Below are positions 1 to 8,383 of a stretch of 64,000 bases of DNA, piece after piece. The translations under genes were made by a program, and so were the position numbers. Each line of letters begins with the position of its first letter. Positions within the stretch are counted from its first letter, which is position 1. Source of the stretch: AP-15 sp035538335 (GTDB taxonomy: Bacteria; Pseudomonadota; Alphaproteobacteria; ATCC43930; CGMCC-115725); contig DATLKN010000045.1 in the NCBI GenBank assembly GCA_035538335.1, positions 62,001 through 126,000 on the forward strand, written 5' to 3'. Below the pieces are notes generated by a model. That model did no database searches and was not told the DNA's origin. It saw only the letters and a program-made list of their open reading frames with translations.

Positions 1-879
1 CCGTTCGCCGGGCTCTTCACGCAGGGCATGGTGTGCCACGAGACCTATCAGGATCGGGACGGCGAGTGGCTCTTCCCCGAGGAGGTGACAGCCGACGATC
101 GCGGCCGGCTCGTCGATGCCAAAGGCCGGCCGGTCACGGCCGGCCGCTCGGAAAAGATGAGCAAGTCGAAGAAAAACGTCGTCGGGCTCGACGCCATCGT
201 CGAGACCTACGGCGCTGACACCGCGCGGCTCTATCTCTTGTCGGACAGCCCGCCCGAGCGCGACCTCGAATGGACCGAGCAGGGGATCGAGGGGATCTGG
301 CGCTATGTCAGCCGCTTGTGGCGGATGGTCAGCGAGCCGCCCGTGCCGCTGCCGCCGCCGGGCGGGCCGCTGCCGCAGCACCTCGCGCCGGAGCTCGTCG
401 CGGTGCGCCGCTCGACGCACAAGGCGATCGCCGCCGTCACCGACGATCTCGACAAGTTCCGCTTCAACCGCGCCGTTGCGCGCATCCGCGAACTGACGAA
501 CGCGCTCGAAGACTTGCCGGCCGCCGAAGCCGGCGCGCCCGCGGTCCTGCGCGAAGGGCTCGAGGCGTTGGCGCGTCTCATTTCGCCGATGATGCCGCAC
601 CTCGCCGAGGAAATGTGGCAGAGCCTCGGGCATCGGCGCCTCGTCGCCGAGGAGGCGTGGCCGAAGGCGGACGCCGGCCTCGCGCGCGACGAGGAGGTGA
701 CGATCGCGGTGCAGGTCAACGGCAAACTGCGCGCCACCCTCGAACTGCCGCGCGACACCGATCGGCGCGAGGTCGAGAGCGCCGCCCTCGCCTTGCCGCA
801 AGTCGCGCGCTGGCTCGAGGGCCGGCCGCCGAAGAAGACGGTCGTGGTGCCGAACCGCATCGTCAACATCGTCGCCTGA
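1..879 (+). CDS. leuS: Leucyl-tRNA synthetase, C-terminal part (5' end outside window)
   Basis: The reading frame is open from the first base and reads PFAGLFTQGMVCHETY, the usual sequence just before the second half of the class I LeuRS catalytic core. The KMSKS signature (EKMSKSKKNVV) lies at nt 151-183 and is complete. It is followed by the alpha-helical anticodon-binding domain and a C-terminal domain ending IVNIVA. The enzyme charges tRNA-Leu with leucine in the cytoplasm using ATP. About 292 residues are visible, so roughly two thirds of a typical 850-residue LeuRS lies to the left. lptE and holA follow in the same direction, the normal alphaproteobacterial order. Confidence 0.97.
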   Translation, partial: PFAGLFTQGMVCHETYQDRDGEWLFPEEVTADDRGRLVDAKGRPVTAGRSEKMSKSKKNVVGLDAIVETYGADTARLYLLSDSPPERDLEWTEQGIEGIWRYVSRLWRMVSEPPVPLPPPGGPLPQHLAPELVAVRRSTHKAIAAVTDDLDKFRFNRAVARIRELTNALEDLPAAEAGAPAVLREGLEALARLISPMMPHLAEEMWQSLGHRRLVAEEAWPKADAGLARDEEVTIAVQVNGKLRATLELPRDTDRREVESAALALPQVARWLEGRPPKKTVVVPNRIVNIVA

Positions 880-893
880 GCCGGCTGGGTCGC

Positions 894-1583
894 ATGACAC
901 GACAGCTCGACGGATATTCCCGTCACCCCGGCGAAGGCCGGGGTCCACCGTTATTCCGTCGGATCGGAAGAGACGTCGCTCTGTCCTCGCAATCGCTCGC
1001 GGCTTCGAGCGAATTGACCGGTGGGTCCCGGCCTTCGCCGGGACGACAACTGGGGCACTCCCGCCGCTCTGCGCTCGCGGTGCTCGGCGGCCTGCCGCTG
1101 TTGCTCGCCGGCTGCGGCTGGCGCGCGCTCTACGCCGATCCACAGGCGGGTCCGGCCGACGCGGACCTGCGGGCGATCCAGGTCCGGCCGATCCCCGAGC
1201 GGATCGGGCAGCGACTGGAGATCGCGCTGCGCAATGCCTTCAACCCGACCGGCATCCCGACCCCGCAACGCTATGTGCTGCACACGACGCTCTCCGTCCA
1301 GCGCGAGGATCTCGGCATCCAGGCGCAAGGGCTGGCGACGCGGGGCCGGCTCGACGTCTATGCGACCTACGCGCTTTTCGAGTTGCTCAGCGGCAAGCAG
1401 CTGACCGAGGGCACCGTGCATTCGGCAAACGCCTTCAACATCCTGGCGAACGGCTACGCGACAACGGTCGCGCAGAACGACGTCGACCGCCGCACCGCCG
1501 CCGAATTGCAGCGCGAAATCGTCGAGCGGCTGACGCTGTTCATGCAGCAGCGCGCCGCCAAGGCCGCGCCGAAGGCGGGCTGA
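894..1583 (+). CDS. lptE: LPS-assembly lipoprotein LptE (start uncertain)
   Basis: From about nt 1060 the frame gives a basic n-region (HSRRS), a hydrophobic core and the lipobox LLLAGC, with the lipidated Cys codon at 1113-1115. After that comes an LptE-like periplasmic domain of about 155 residues ending in an Ala/Lys-rich tail. LptE plugs LptD in the outer membrane and helps insert lipopolysaccharide. Its place between leuS and holA supports the call. The start is odd. The only nearby ATG (894) lies 73 codons before the lipobox Cys, and most of that stretch is a palindromic repeat (919-1048). A TTG at 1014 would give a more normal 33-residue signal peptide. The repeat seems to have landed between the original start and the signal sequence, staying in frame. 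Confidence 0.85.
   Translation: MTRQLDGYSRHPGEGRGPPLFRRIGRDVALSSQSLAASSELTGGSRPSPGRQLGHSRRSALAVLGGLPLLLAGCGWRALYADPQAGPADADLRAIQVRPIPERIGQRLEIALRNAFNPTGIPTPQRYVLHTTLSVQREDLGIQAQGLATRGRLDVYATYALFELLSGKQLTEGTVHSANAFNILANGYATTVAQNDVDRRTAAELQREIVERLTLFMQQRAAKAAPKAG
919..1048. repeat. Palindromic intergenic repeat, family D, inserted at 5' end of lptE
   Basis: The outer arms are gtcaccccggcgaaggccgg (921-940) and the nearly complementary cggccttcgccgggacgac around 1029-1047, about 90 nt apart. Related arms occur at 39933-40008, 49341-49406 and 58196-58250. This is the common interspersed-palindrome type of alphaproteobacteria. Here it is read through in frame as part of lptE. Confidence 0.8.
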
Positions 1584-1590
1584 GCCTGCC

Positions 1591-2598
1591 GTGAAGCCGG
1601 CCGCCGGCGCCATCGGCGAATTCCTGCGCCGGCCGCCGCCCGAGTTGCGCGCGGCGCTCTTTTTCGGCCCCGACAGCGGCCTGGTGCGCGAGCGCGCCGA
1701 CCAGCTCGCCCGCACCGTCTGTTCCGACCTCGCCGACCCGTTCCGGGTCGCCGAGATCGACGCCGCTTCCCTCGCCGGCGACCCGGCGCGGCTCGGCGAC
1801 GAGGCGGCGCAACTGAGCCTCGTCCCCGGCCGCCGCGTCATCCGGCTGCGCGATGTCGGCGACGGGCTCGCGCCCCTTCTCGGCGATTTTCTCGAACACG
1901 GCGCGGGCGAGGCGCTGGTCGTCGTCGAGGCGGGCGAGCTCGCGGCCCGCTCGAATTTGCGCCGGCTTTTCGAAGAGGCGAAGCGCGCCGCCGCGATCGG
2001 CTGCTATCCGGACGAGGCGCGCGACCTCTTGCGGCTCGTGCGCGACACGCTCGCCGCGCATGACATCCGCGCCAGCCGCGACGCCGTCGAATACCTCGTC
2101 GAGCATCTGGGCGGCGACCGCCTGTTGACGCGCTCCGAACTGGAAAAGCTGACGCTCTATGCCGGCGACGGCGGCGCGGTCGATCTCGCCGCGGCCGAGG
2201 CCGCGATCGGCGACAGCGCGCTGCTGTCGCTCGACGACGCCGTGCTTGCCGCGGCCGAAGGCCAGCCCGCCGCCCTCGACCGGGCGCTCGCCCGCGTCTT
2301 CGAGGAAGGCGCCTCGCCGGTGACGGCGATCCGCGCGCTGTTGCGCCACCTGCAGCGCCTTTATGGCCTCGCCGCCGAAATCGAGGCCGGCAAATCCTTG
2401 GAGCAGGTGCTGCGCGGCGCCCGGCCGCCGATCTTCTTCCGCCAGCAGGAGAGCTTTCGCCGGCAATTGACGCGCTGGAACGCGGCGCGGCTGCGGCCGG
2501 CGCTCGCCCATATCGCCGAGGCGGAATTCCGCATGAAGCAGACGGGGCTGCCGGCCGAGACGATCTGCCGCGCCGCGATGCTCGACATATCGCGCTAA
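1591..2598 (+). CDS. holA: DNA polymerase III subunit delta
   Basis: This 335-residue protein starts at GTG, seven bases after the lptE stop. It has the HolA arrangement: an N-terminal AAA-like region (LRAALFFGPDSGLVRERADQL), a middle region with LVVVEAGEL, and a C-terminal helical collar domain with the usual DAVLAAAEG and AIRALLRHLQRL segments. The delta subunit opens the beta sliding clamp inside the clamp-loader complex. The segment FFGPDSGLVRER replaces a true Walker A, as expected because delta does not hydrolyse ATP. Tight spacing to lptE suggests cotranscription. Confidence 0.95.
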   Translation: MKPAAGAIGEFLRRPPPELRAALFFGPDSGLVRERADQLARTVCSDLADPFRVAEIDAASLAGDPARLGDEAAQLSLVPGRRVIRLRDVGDGLAPLLGDFLEHGAGEALVVVEAGELAARSNLRRLFEEAKRAAAIGCYPDEARDLLRLVRDTLAAHDIRASRDAVEYLVEHLGGDRLLTRSELEKLTLYAGDGGAVDLAAAEAAIGDSALLSLDDAVLAAAEGQPAALDRALARVFEEGASPVTAIRALLRHLQRLYGLAAEIEAGKSLEQVLRGARPPIFFRQQESFRRQLTRWNAARLRPALAHIAEAEFRMKQTGLPAETICRAAMLDISR

Positions 2599-2699
2599 AG
2601 AGTTATTTCATCGTACCAATTCAACTTTAAGACGTGCCAAATTCGAGACTGGCGCGGCGGCTCGCGTTTCGGCAACATCGCGCCGATGGAGGTGTGGCC

Positions 2700-3248
2700 A
2701 TGCCGAGAATACGCGAAATCGAGGACGCCCGCGGCGACCCGACACTCGACGAGATATTTGCCAAGGAGCGCGCCGCTTTCGGCGAGCTCTTGAACCCGAC
2801 GAAGGTGATGGCGCACTGCCCCCCGATCCTGCGCGCCGCCAAGGCGCTCGGTGCGGCGATCGAGCAATCGGGGCTGTTGCCGAAGCCGCTCTTGGCGCTC
2901 GTCAATTTCCGCGTCGCCTCAATCAACGGCTGCCCGTTCTGAACCGACATCAATTCCGTCCGTGTGATGGAAGATGAGGGCGGGGCGGCAAAGCTCGACG
3001 CGGCGGCGAATTGGCGGGAGAGCAAGCTCTTCGGCGAAAGGGAGCGGCTCGCGCTCGAATATGCCGAGGCCATGACGATCACCGGGCGAGGGGTCGACGA
3101 CGCGCTCTTCGCGCGCCTCAAGGCGCATTACGCCGAGAACGAAATCGTCGAACTGACCGCCACAATCGCGCTCGAAAATTTCCGCAGCAAGTTCAACCCG
3201 GCGCTCGGCGTCGCGGGCCAGGGCTTCTGCCTGCTGCCGCGGCGTTAG
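2700..3248 (+). CDS. Carboxymuconolactone decarboxylase/AhpD-family protein, candidate selenoprotein (in-frame TGA 2940-2942)
   Basis: A frame of 182 residues is interrupted only by one TGA at codon 81. Before it comes LNPTKVMAHCPPILRAAKAL...NGCPF, after it TDINSVRV...WRESKLFGERERLALEYAEAM...ENEIVELTATIALENF. Both halves match the CMD/AhpD-like fold, whose redox motif is CxxC in a segment such as NGCPFCxDxxS. The TGA stands exactly at the second Cys, giving C78-P-F-U81. No other stop occurs to 3248, and a SECIS-like hairpin lies at 2948-2976. ATG 2700 is preceded by GGAGGT (2688-2693) at good spacing. AhpD-like selenoproteins with CxxU are known from marine metagenomes as I recall. These proteins act as small thiol/peroxide redox enzymes; the substrate is unknown. 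A recent nonsense mutation is the alternative. Sec machinery genes are not in the window. Confidence 0.82.
2948..2976 (+). promoter_or_regulatory. Candidate bacterial SECIS element
   Basis: Directly after the in-frame TGA the RNA can fold as CAUC (2948-2951) with GAUG (2973-2976), a two-base AA bulge (2952-2953), then UUCCGUC (2954-2960) with GAUGGAA (2966-2972), closed by the five-base loop CGUGU. The loop starts 18 nt after the TGA and has G at its second position. Both fit the published bacterial SECIS model as I recall it (apical loop about 16-37 nt from UGA, G among the first two loop bases). Folding was done by eye. Confidence 0.7.
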
Positions 3249-3274
3249 GTACACACGGGCGGCGGCGCCCCTCG

Positions 3275-3325
3275 CCCCCCACCCTAACCCTCCCCCGCAT
3301 GCGGGGGAGGGAATGGGAGGGGGAG
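3275..3325. repeat. Palindromic intergenic repeat, family A
   Basis: A C-rich arm and a G-rich arm pair around the centre ccccgcatgcgggg. The same unit occurs at 14043, 23989, 44464, 54471 and 58110. It fills the gap between the candidate selenoprotein gene and the stop codon of parB, which are convergent, and may serve as a bidirectional transcription end. Confidence 0.85.
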
Positions 3326-4179
<854 letters not shown>

Positions 4180-4183
<4 letters not shown>

Positions 4184-5007
4184 CCGGCCGCCCTCCGCTC
4201 GCGCCGCAGCATCTCAGCAGCAAGCTGGATATAGGCCTGCGCGCCGGGGCAGCGGTGGTCGTAGATCAGGACCGGCTTGCCGAAGGACGGCGCTTCCGAG
4301 ATCCGCACGTTGCGCGGGATCATCGTCTCGTAGACCTTGGCGCCGAGGTGCTCGCGCACATCGGCGGCGACGAGGTCGCAGATGTTGTTGCGCCGGTCGT
4401 ACATCGTCAGCACCACCCCGTCGAGCAACAGGCGCGGGTTCAACGCCCGCTGCACCCGCTCGATCGTGCGCATCAGCTGCGTCAAGCCCTCGAGCGCGTA
4501 GAACTCGCATTGCAGCGGCACCATCAGGCTGTCAGCCGCGACGAGCGCGTTCAAGGTCAGCAGATTGAGCGATGGCGGGCAGTCGATCAGCGCGTCGTCC
4601 CAAGGCGCGATCTGCGCGCGCACGGCCCGGCGCAAGAGGAACTCGCGGCGCTCGCTCTGGGCGAATTCCAGCTCGACCCCGGCGAGGTCCTGTGAGCTCG
4701 GCACCAGCGACAGCCCCGGCACCGCGGTGGCGACCGCCGCCGCTTCGAGCCCGGCTTCGCCGAGCAGCAATTGGTAGCTCGAGACGGCGCGCGCCTGCCG
4801 CCCGAGGCCGAGCCCGGTCGAGGCGTTCCCTTGCGGGTCGAGGTCGATCAAGAGCACGCGGCGGCCGGCCGCCGCCAAGGCGGTCGCCAGGTTGATCGCG
4901 GTCGTCGTCTTGCCGACCCCGCCCTTCTGGTTGGCGATCGCCAGCACCCGCGCGCGCCGCACGGCGGCGCCGGAAGCGGGCGCGGCCTCAGAAATCGCGA
5001 GGCTCAC
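4180..5007 (-). CDS. parA: Chromosome partitioning ATPase ParA
   Basis: This 275-residue protein has the deviant Walker A motif KGGVGKTT at residues 28-35, DLDPQGNAST, the DDALIDCPPSLNLLTLNAL switch region and the C-terminal FGKPVLIYDHRCPGAQAYIQLAAEML. ParA dimerises on ATP, coats the nucleoid and pulls ParB-parS complexes. The GTG start at 5007 lies 20 bp inside the end of rsmG, so rsmG-parA-parB are probably translated from one message. This is the standard order near alphaproteobacterial origins. Confidence 0.97.
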
Positions 5008-5629
5008 GGACGACCTGCTGCAATTCGAGAATGACCCCCCGCGGGTCGGAGCGGCTCGGGTGAACCGCCGCCTCCATCTTCCAGCCTTTGCGGGCGCGGG
5101 TCAATTCCTCTGCCGCCCGCTCGCCCTTCAGAAATAGGCAGCTTGTATCGGGCCCGAGAAAGGGCTCGGCGAGGGCGAGCAGCCGGTCGAGCGGCGCCAG
5201 CGCGCGCGCCGTCACGACCTCGAACGGGTGCGGCGGCAGGGTTTCGATGCGTCCGGCATGGATCGCGACTTTCGTCCCGGTGACCCGCGCCGCCTCGCGC
5301 AGAAACGCGCATTTGCGCGAATCGCTGTCGGCCAAGGTGACGCTCTCGACGCCGAGAATGGCGAGCACGAGCCCCGGAAACCCGGCGCCGCTGCCGAGGT
5401 CGAGGAGCGCGCGCGTGCCGGCCGGGACGAGCGGATAGAGCTGCGCCGAATCGAGGAAATGCCGGCGCCACGGGTCGTCGAGCGTGCCGCGGCCGACGAG
5501 GTTGATGTGCCCGGACCAGCGGTAGAGCAGCTCGGCATAGGCCGCGAGCTGCGCGAGTGTTTCACGTGAAACAGGACAGAGCCGGGCGAAGCCTTCCGGC
5601 CCCAATGGCGGCCCGAGCGGCGCGCTCAC
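4988..5629 (-). CDS. rsmG: 16S rRNA (guanine527-N7)-methyltransferase RsmG
   Basis: This 213-residue protein starts with GTG (5629-5627), overlapping the mnmG stop as GTGA. The Rossmann SAM-binding motif LLDLGSGAGFPGLVLAI and the YRWSGHINLVG entry segment are typical of GidB/RsmG, which methylates G527 of 16S rRNA. Residues 19-24 (PVSRET) are encoded by a perfect parS palindrome, a placement seen in many bacteria. The gene is coupled to mnmG upstream and parA downstream. Confidence 0.95.
   Translation of the reverse strand: MSAPLGPPLGPEGFARLCPVSRETLAQLAAYAELLYRWSGHINLVGRGTLDDPWRRHFLDSAQLYPLVPAGTRALLDLGSGAGFPGLVLAILGVESVTLADSDSRKCAFLREAARVTGTKVAIHAGRIETLPPHPFEVVTARALAPLDRLLALAEPFLGPDTSCLFLKGERAAEELTRARKGWKMEAAVHPSRSDPRGVILELQQVVREPRDF
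5558..5573. promoter_or_regulatory. parS centromere site (perfect 16-mer), inside rsmG
   Basis: The sequence TGTTTCACGTGAAACA matches the universal ParB-binding palindrome at all 16 positions. It lies within the rsmG coding sequence, about 1.4 kb from the parB start, and should nucleate ParB loading for origin segregation. Confidence 0.95.
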
Positions 5630-7491
5630 GCGGCGCGTGGCGGCCGGCGCTTGACGTGCCGCAGCAATGCCGTCAGCGCGGCCGGCGTCACCCCGGAAAT
5701 GCGCGCCGCGGCGCCGAGCGTCGCCGGCCGCGCGCGGTCGAGCTTTTCGCGCAGCTCGGCCGACAGGCTGCCGACCGTGCGGTAGTCGAGATCGGCCGGC
5801 AAGGCGAGCGCTTCGTCGCGCCGGTAGGCGGCGATGTCGCGCTCTTGGCGTTCGAGATAGCCGGCGTAGAGGGCGTCGATCTCGGCCTGCTCGGCGATCT
5901 CGGGGCGGATCTCGGCGAGTTCCGGCCAGATCGCCGCGAGCCGCTTCAGATCGACGCCGGGAAAAGCAAGCAATTCGGCGGCATTGCGCGCGATCCCGTC
6001 GGCGTTGACGGAAATCCCGCGGCGGCGCAGTTGCGGCGGCGTCATGCGGCGCTCGGCGAGCATTCGGCGCGCCTCTTCGAGCGCCGCCGTCTTCGCGGCA
6101 AAGGCCGCCGCCCGCTCGGCGCCGACGGCGCCCAGCCGCACGCCGGCCGGCGTCAGCCGCTGGTCGGCGTTGTCGGCGCGCAGGATGAGGCGGTATTCGG
6201 CGCGCGAAGTAAACATGCGGTAGGGCTCGCTGGCGCCGCGCGTCACCAGATCGTCGATGAGGACGCCGATATAGGCCTGCGCCCGGTCGAGGACGAGCGG
6301 CGCGCGGCCGCCCGCCGCCAGCGCCGCGTTGAGCCCGGCCATCAGCCCCTGCGCCGCGGCCTCTTCGTAACCGGTGGTGCCGTTGATCTGGCCGGCGAAA
6401 TAGAGCCCCTTGACGCGCCGCGTCTCGAGGCTGGGCAAAAGCTCGCACGGATCGACGAAATCGTATTCGATCGCATAGCCGGGCCGCCGCATGACCGCGG
6501 CTTCGAGCCCCGGGATCGTGCGCAGCAGCGCCTCCTGCACCGCACGCGGCAGCGAGGTCGAGATGCCGTTCGGATAGATCGTGTCGTCGTCGAGGCCCTC
6601 GGGTTCGAGAAAGATCTGGTGCCGCTCGCGCCCGGCGAAGCGCACGATTTTGTCCTCGATCGACGGGCAATAGCGCGGGCCGATGCCGGTGATCGCGCCG
6701 CCATAGAGCGGCGAGCGCGCAAGGTTGTCGCGGATCAGGCGGTGCGTCTCGCGCGTCGTCTCGGTGATGTGGCAGGGGATCTGCGGCGTCGCGATCGCGC
6801 TCGTCATGAAGGAGAAGGGCGGCGGCGGGTCGTCGCCGGGCTGGATGTCGAGCCCTTGCCAGTCGATCGTGCTGCCGTCGAGCCGCGGCGGCGTCCCGGT
6901 CTTGAGCCGCCCCAGGCGAAAGCCGCGGCTCCCCAGCGTGCGCGACAGCCCCAGCGAGGGCGCCTCGCCGACGCGGCCCGCCGGGATCTTTTCCTCGCCG
7001 ATATGGATGAGCCCGTTGAGGAACGTGCCGGTCGTCAGCACCGCCGCCGCCGTGGCGACATGGCGGCCGTCGGCCAGCACGACCGCCGCGACGCGCCCGC
7101 TCCCGTCGATGGCGAGGTCCTCGGCCGCCCCTTCGGCGATGTCGAGGCCGGGGATTTCCGCCAAGAGCTCCGCCGCGGCGCGGCGGTAGAGCTTGCGGTC
7201 GGCCTGCGCCCGCGGCCCGCGCACTGCCGGCCCCTTGCTGCGGTTCAGGATGCGGAACTGGATGCCGGCGCGGTCGATGGCGCGGCCCATGACGCCGTCG
7301 AGCGCGTCGATCTCGCGCACCAAATGCCCCTTGCCGAGCCCGCCGATCGCCGGGTTGCACGACATCTCGCCGATCGTCGCGCGGTTGTGCGTCAACAGCA
7401 GCGTCCGGGCGCCGATGCGCGCCGCCGCGGCGACCGCCTCGCAACCCGCATGTCCGCCGCCGATGACGACGACGTCGTACCCCTTCTTCAT
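5626..7491 (-). CDS. mnmG: tRNA uridine-5-carboxymethylaminomethyl modification enzyme MnmG (GidA)
   Basis: This 621-residue protein has the N-terminal FAD dinucleotide-binding motif VVVIGGGHAGCEA, the conserved MSCNPAIGGLGKGHLVREIDALDG block, GLYFAGQINGTTGYEEAAAQGL, and the C-terminal helical domain for tRNA and MnmE contact. With MnmE it adds the cmnm5 group to the wobble uridine of several tRNAs, using glycine or ammonium and methylene-tetrahydrofolate. Normally mnmE lies directly upstream in this cluster. Here a secreted-protein gene and a parS site separate them. The product length is normal for the family. Confidence 0.97.
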   Translation of the reverse strand: MKKGYDVVVIGGGHAGCEAVAAAARIGARTLLLTHNRATIGEMSCNPAIGGLGKGHLVREIDALDGVMGRAIDRAGIQFRILNRSKGPAVRGPRAQADRKLYRRAAAELLAEIPGLDIAEGAAEDLAIDGSGRVAAVVLADGRHVATAAAVLTTGTFLNGLIHIGEEKIPAGRVGEAPSLGLSRTLGSRGFRLGRLKTGTPPRLDGSTIDWQGLDIQPGDDPPPPFSFMTSAIATPQIPCHITETTRETHRLIRDNLARSPLYGGAITGIGPRYCPSIEDKIVRFAGRERHQIFLEPEGLDDDTIYPNGISTSLPRAVQEALLRTIPGLEAAVMRRPGYAIEYDFVDPCELLPSLETRRVKGLYFAGQINGTTGYEEAAAQGLMAGLNAALAAGGRAPLVLDRAQAYIGVLIDDLVTRGASEPYRMFTSRAEYRLILRADNADQRLTPAGVRLGAVGAERAAAFAAKTAALEEARRMLAERRMTPPQLRRRGISVNADGIARNAAELLAFPGVDLKRLAAIWPELAEIRPEIAEQAEIDALYAGYLERQERDIAAYRRDEALALPADLDYRTVGSLSAELREKLDRARPATLGAAARISGVTPAALTALLRHVKRRPPRAA

Positions 7492-7527
7492 GGCGGCGGA
7501 ATGTAGGGAGCGGGCCGCAAGCTGCCG

Positions 7528-7543
7528 AGTTTCACGTGAAACA
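7528..7543. promoter_or_regulatory. parS centromere site (15 of 16), upstream of mnmG
   Basis: AGTTTCACGTGAAACA contains the perfect 14-bp core GTTTCACGTGAAAC and differs from the consensus only at the first base. It lies 37 bp upstream of the mnmG start in the gap before the secreted-protein gene. It is the second parS, 2 kb from the first. Confidence 0.92.
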
Positions 7544-7566
7544 TTCCCTCGCCAAGTCGAGGCTTC

Positions 7567-8307
7567 TTATCGTGCCTTCACCCACCTGTCCGAGCCCACG
7601 AGCTTGACTGACACATTCGACAAGGAGACGCGCACCGGCTTGCCGTCTGCCGTCCCGCGATGGTCGGTCGAGATGAGGAGAGGGCCGGCTTTCTTATAGC
7701 CCGCCCAACTTGCTATGACGACGCTCGGCTTCTCGGTCCCACCCCGACGAAATGCGAGTTCTTCGATGCGGTTGTCGGATCCGACGTAAAGCTCCCAAGT
7801 ATCTCCGGTCGAGTAGCCGCCTTTTGACGGATATTTGACTGTCACTCGTCGCGCCGAACCCTTGCCGAGCGGTAATTTTTGCACGCCCATATCTTGCACA
7901 TCGGCGCCGGAATCCCAGTAAACATGAAAAGGTAAGAGCAGCCAATATTGATCGTTGACGAAAGCCGGGTCGATTGCGTTCCTCACCTCGGCAGGCTCGC
8001 CGCCGAGCCGGGAGCGGACATAGGTGAACTTCACCGGTTTGCCGGCTTTGTCTTTTCCCTCGTAGGAGACCTGGTCGGTCTTCGGCTGCCAAACCCAGGA
8101 ACGCGAGAGCTTCACGCCGGGGAGCTGCGCGCTGAACGTAAAACGGATCGCTTCGATTTTCTCGAAGGCATCGAGGCCATAGGCCCCGGCAATCTGTTCG
8201 GCAATGCGCGGGCGCGTCTGTGCGGCGGCCGGCGCCGGAGTTGCCGCCAGGACCAGCATCCCGAAAAATAGGCACCGGATCGTCGTCGAACGGCCCAACT
8301 TTGTCAT
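7567..8307 (-). CDS. Exported protein of unknown function
   Basis: The start ATG at 8307 is preceded by GGAG-like bases and gives a signal peptide (MTKLGRSTTIRCLFFGMLVLAATPAPAAAQ). A 246-residue precursor results. The mature part contains RFTFSAQLPGVKLSRSWVWQPKTDQVSYEGKDKAGKPVKF and DTWELYVGSDNRIEELAFRRGG. This looks like a beta-rich periplasmic protein, loosely reminiscent of LolA-like or DUF6503-type folds, but I cannot assign a family. It sits between mnmG and mnmE, which are adjacent in most relatives. Its codons look less GC-rich than theirs, so a later insertion is likely. A periplasmic lipid or small-molecule carrier is only a guess. Confidence 0.8.
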   Translation of the reverse strand: MTKLGRSTTIRCLFFGMLVLAATPAPAAAQTRPRIAEQIAGAYGLDAFEKIEAIRFTFSAQLPGVKLSRSWVWQPKTDQVSYEGKDKAGKPVKFTYVRSRLGGEPAEVRNAIDPAFVNDQYWLLLPFHVYWDSGADVQDMGVQKLPLGKGSARRVTVKYPSKGGYSTGDTWELYVGSDNRIEELAFRRGGTEKPSVVIASWAGYKKAGPLLISTDHRGTADGKPVRVSLSNVSVKLVGSDRWVKAR

Positions 8308-8383
8308 GGAGGGTTCCCCCAAAGTGACTGAAAAGTGCGGCCTCGGAGCGACATTACCACCAAGCATTACATAGCGGTGCCGC

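Noticed and set aside
2700..3248. Reading the AhpD-like gene as a plain pseudogene or as two separate genes
   Set aside because: The single stop falls on the redox Cys codon, no frameshift is present, both halves keep family motifs, and a SECIS-like hairpin follows. A pseudogene remains possible but is less likely.
5557..7506. Long plus-strand open frame of 649 codons opposite mnmG
   Set aside because: It lies fully antisense to mnmG and rsmG, has Arg/Ala/Gly-rich low-complexity translation and no family match; high GC produces such frames.
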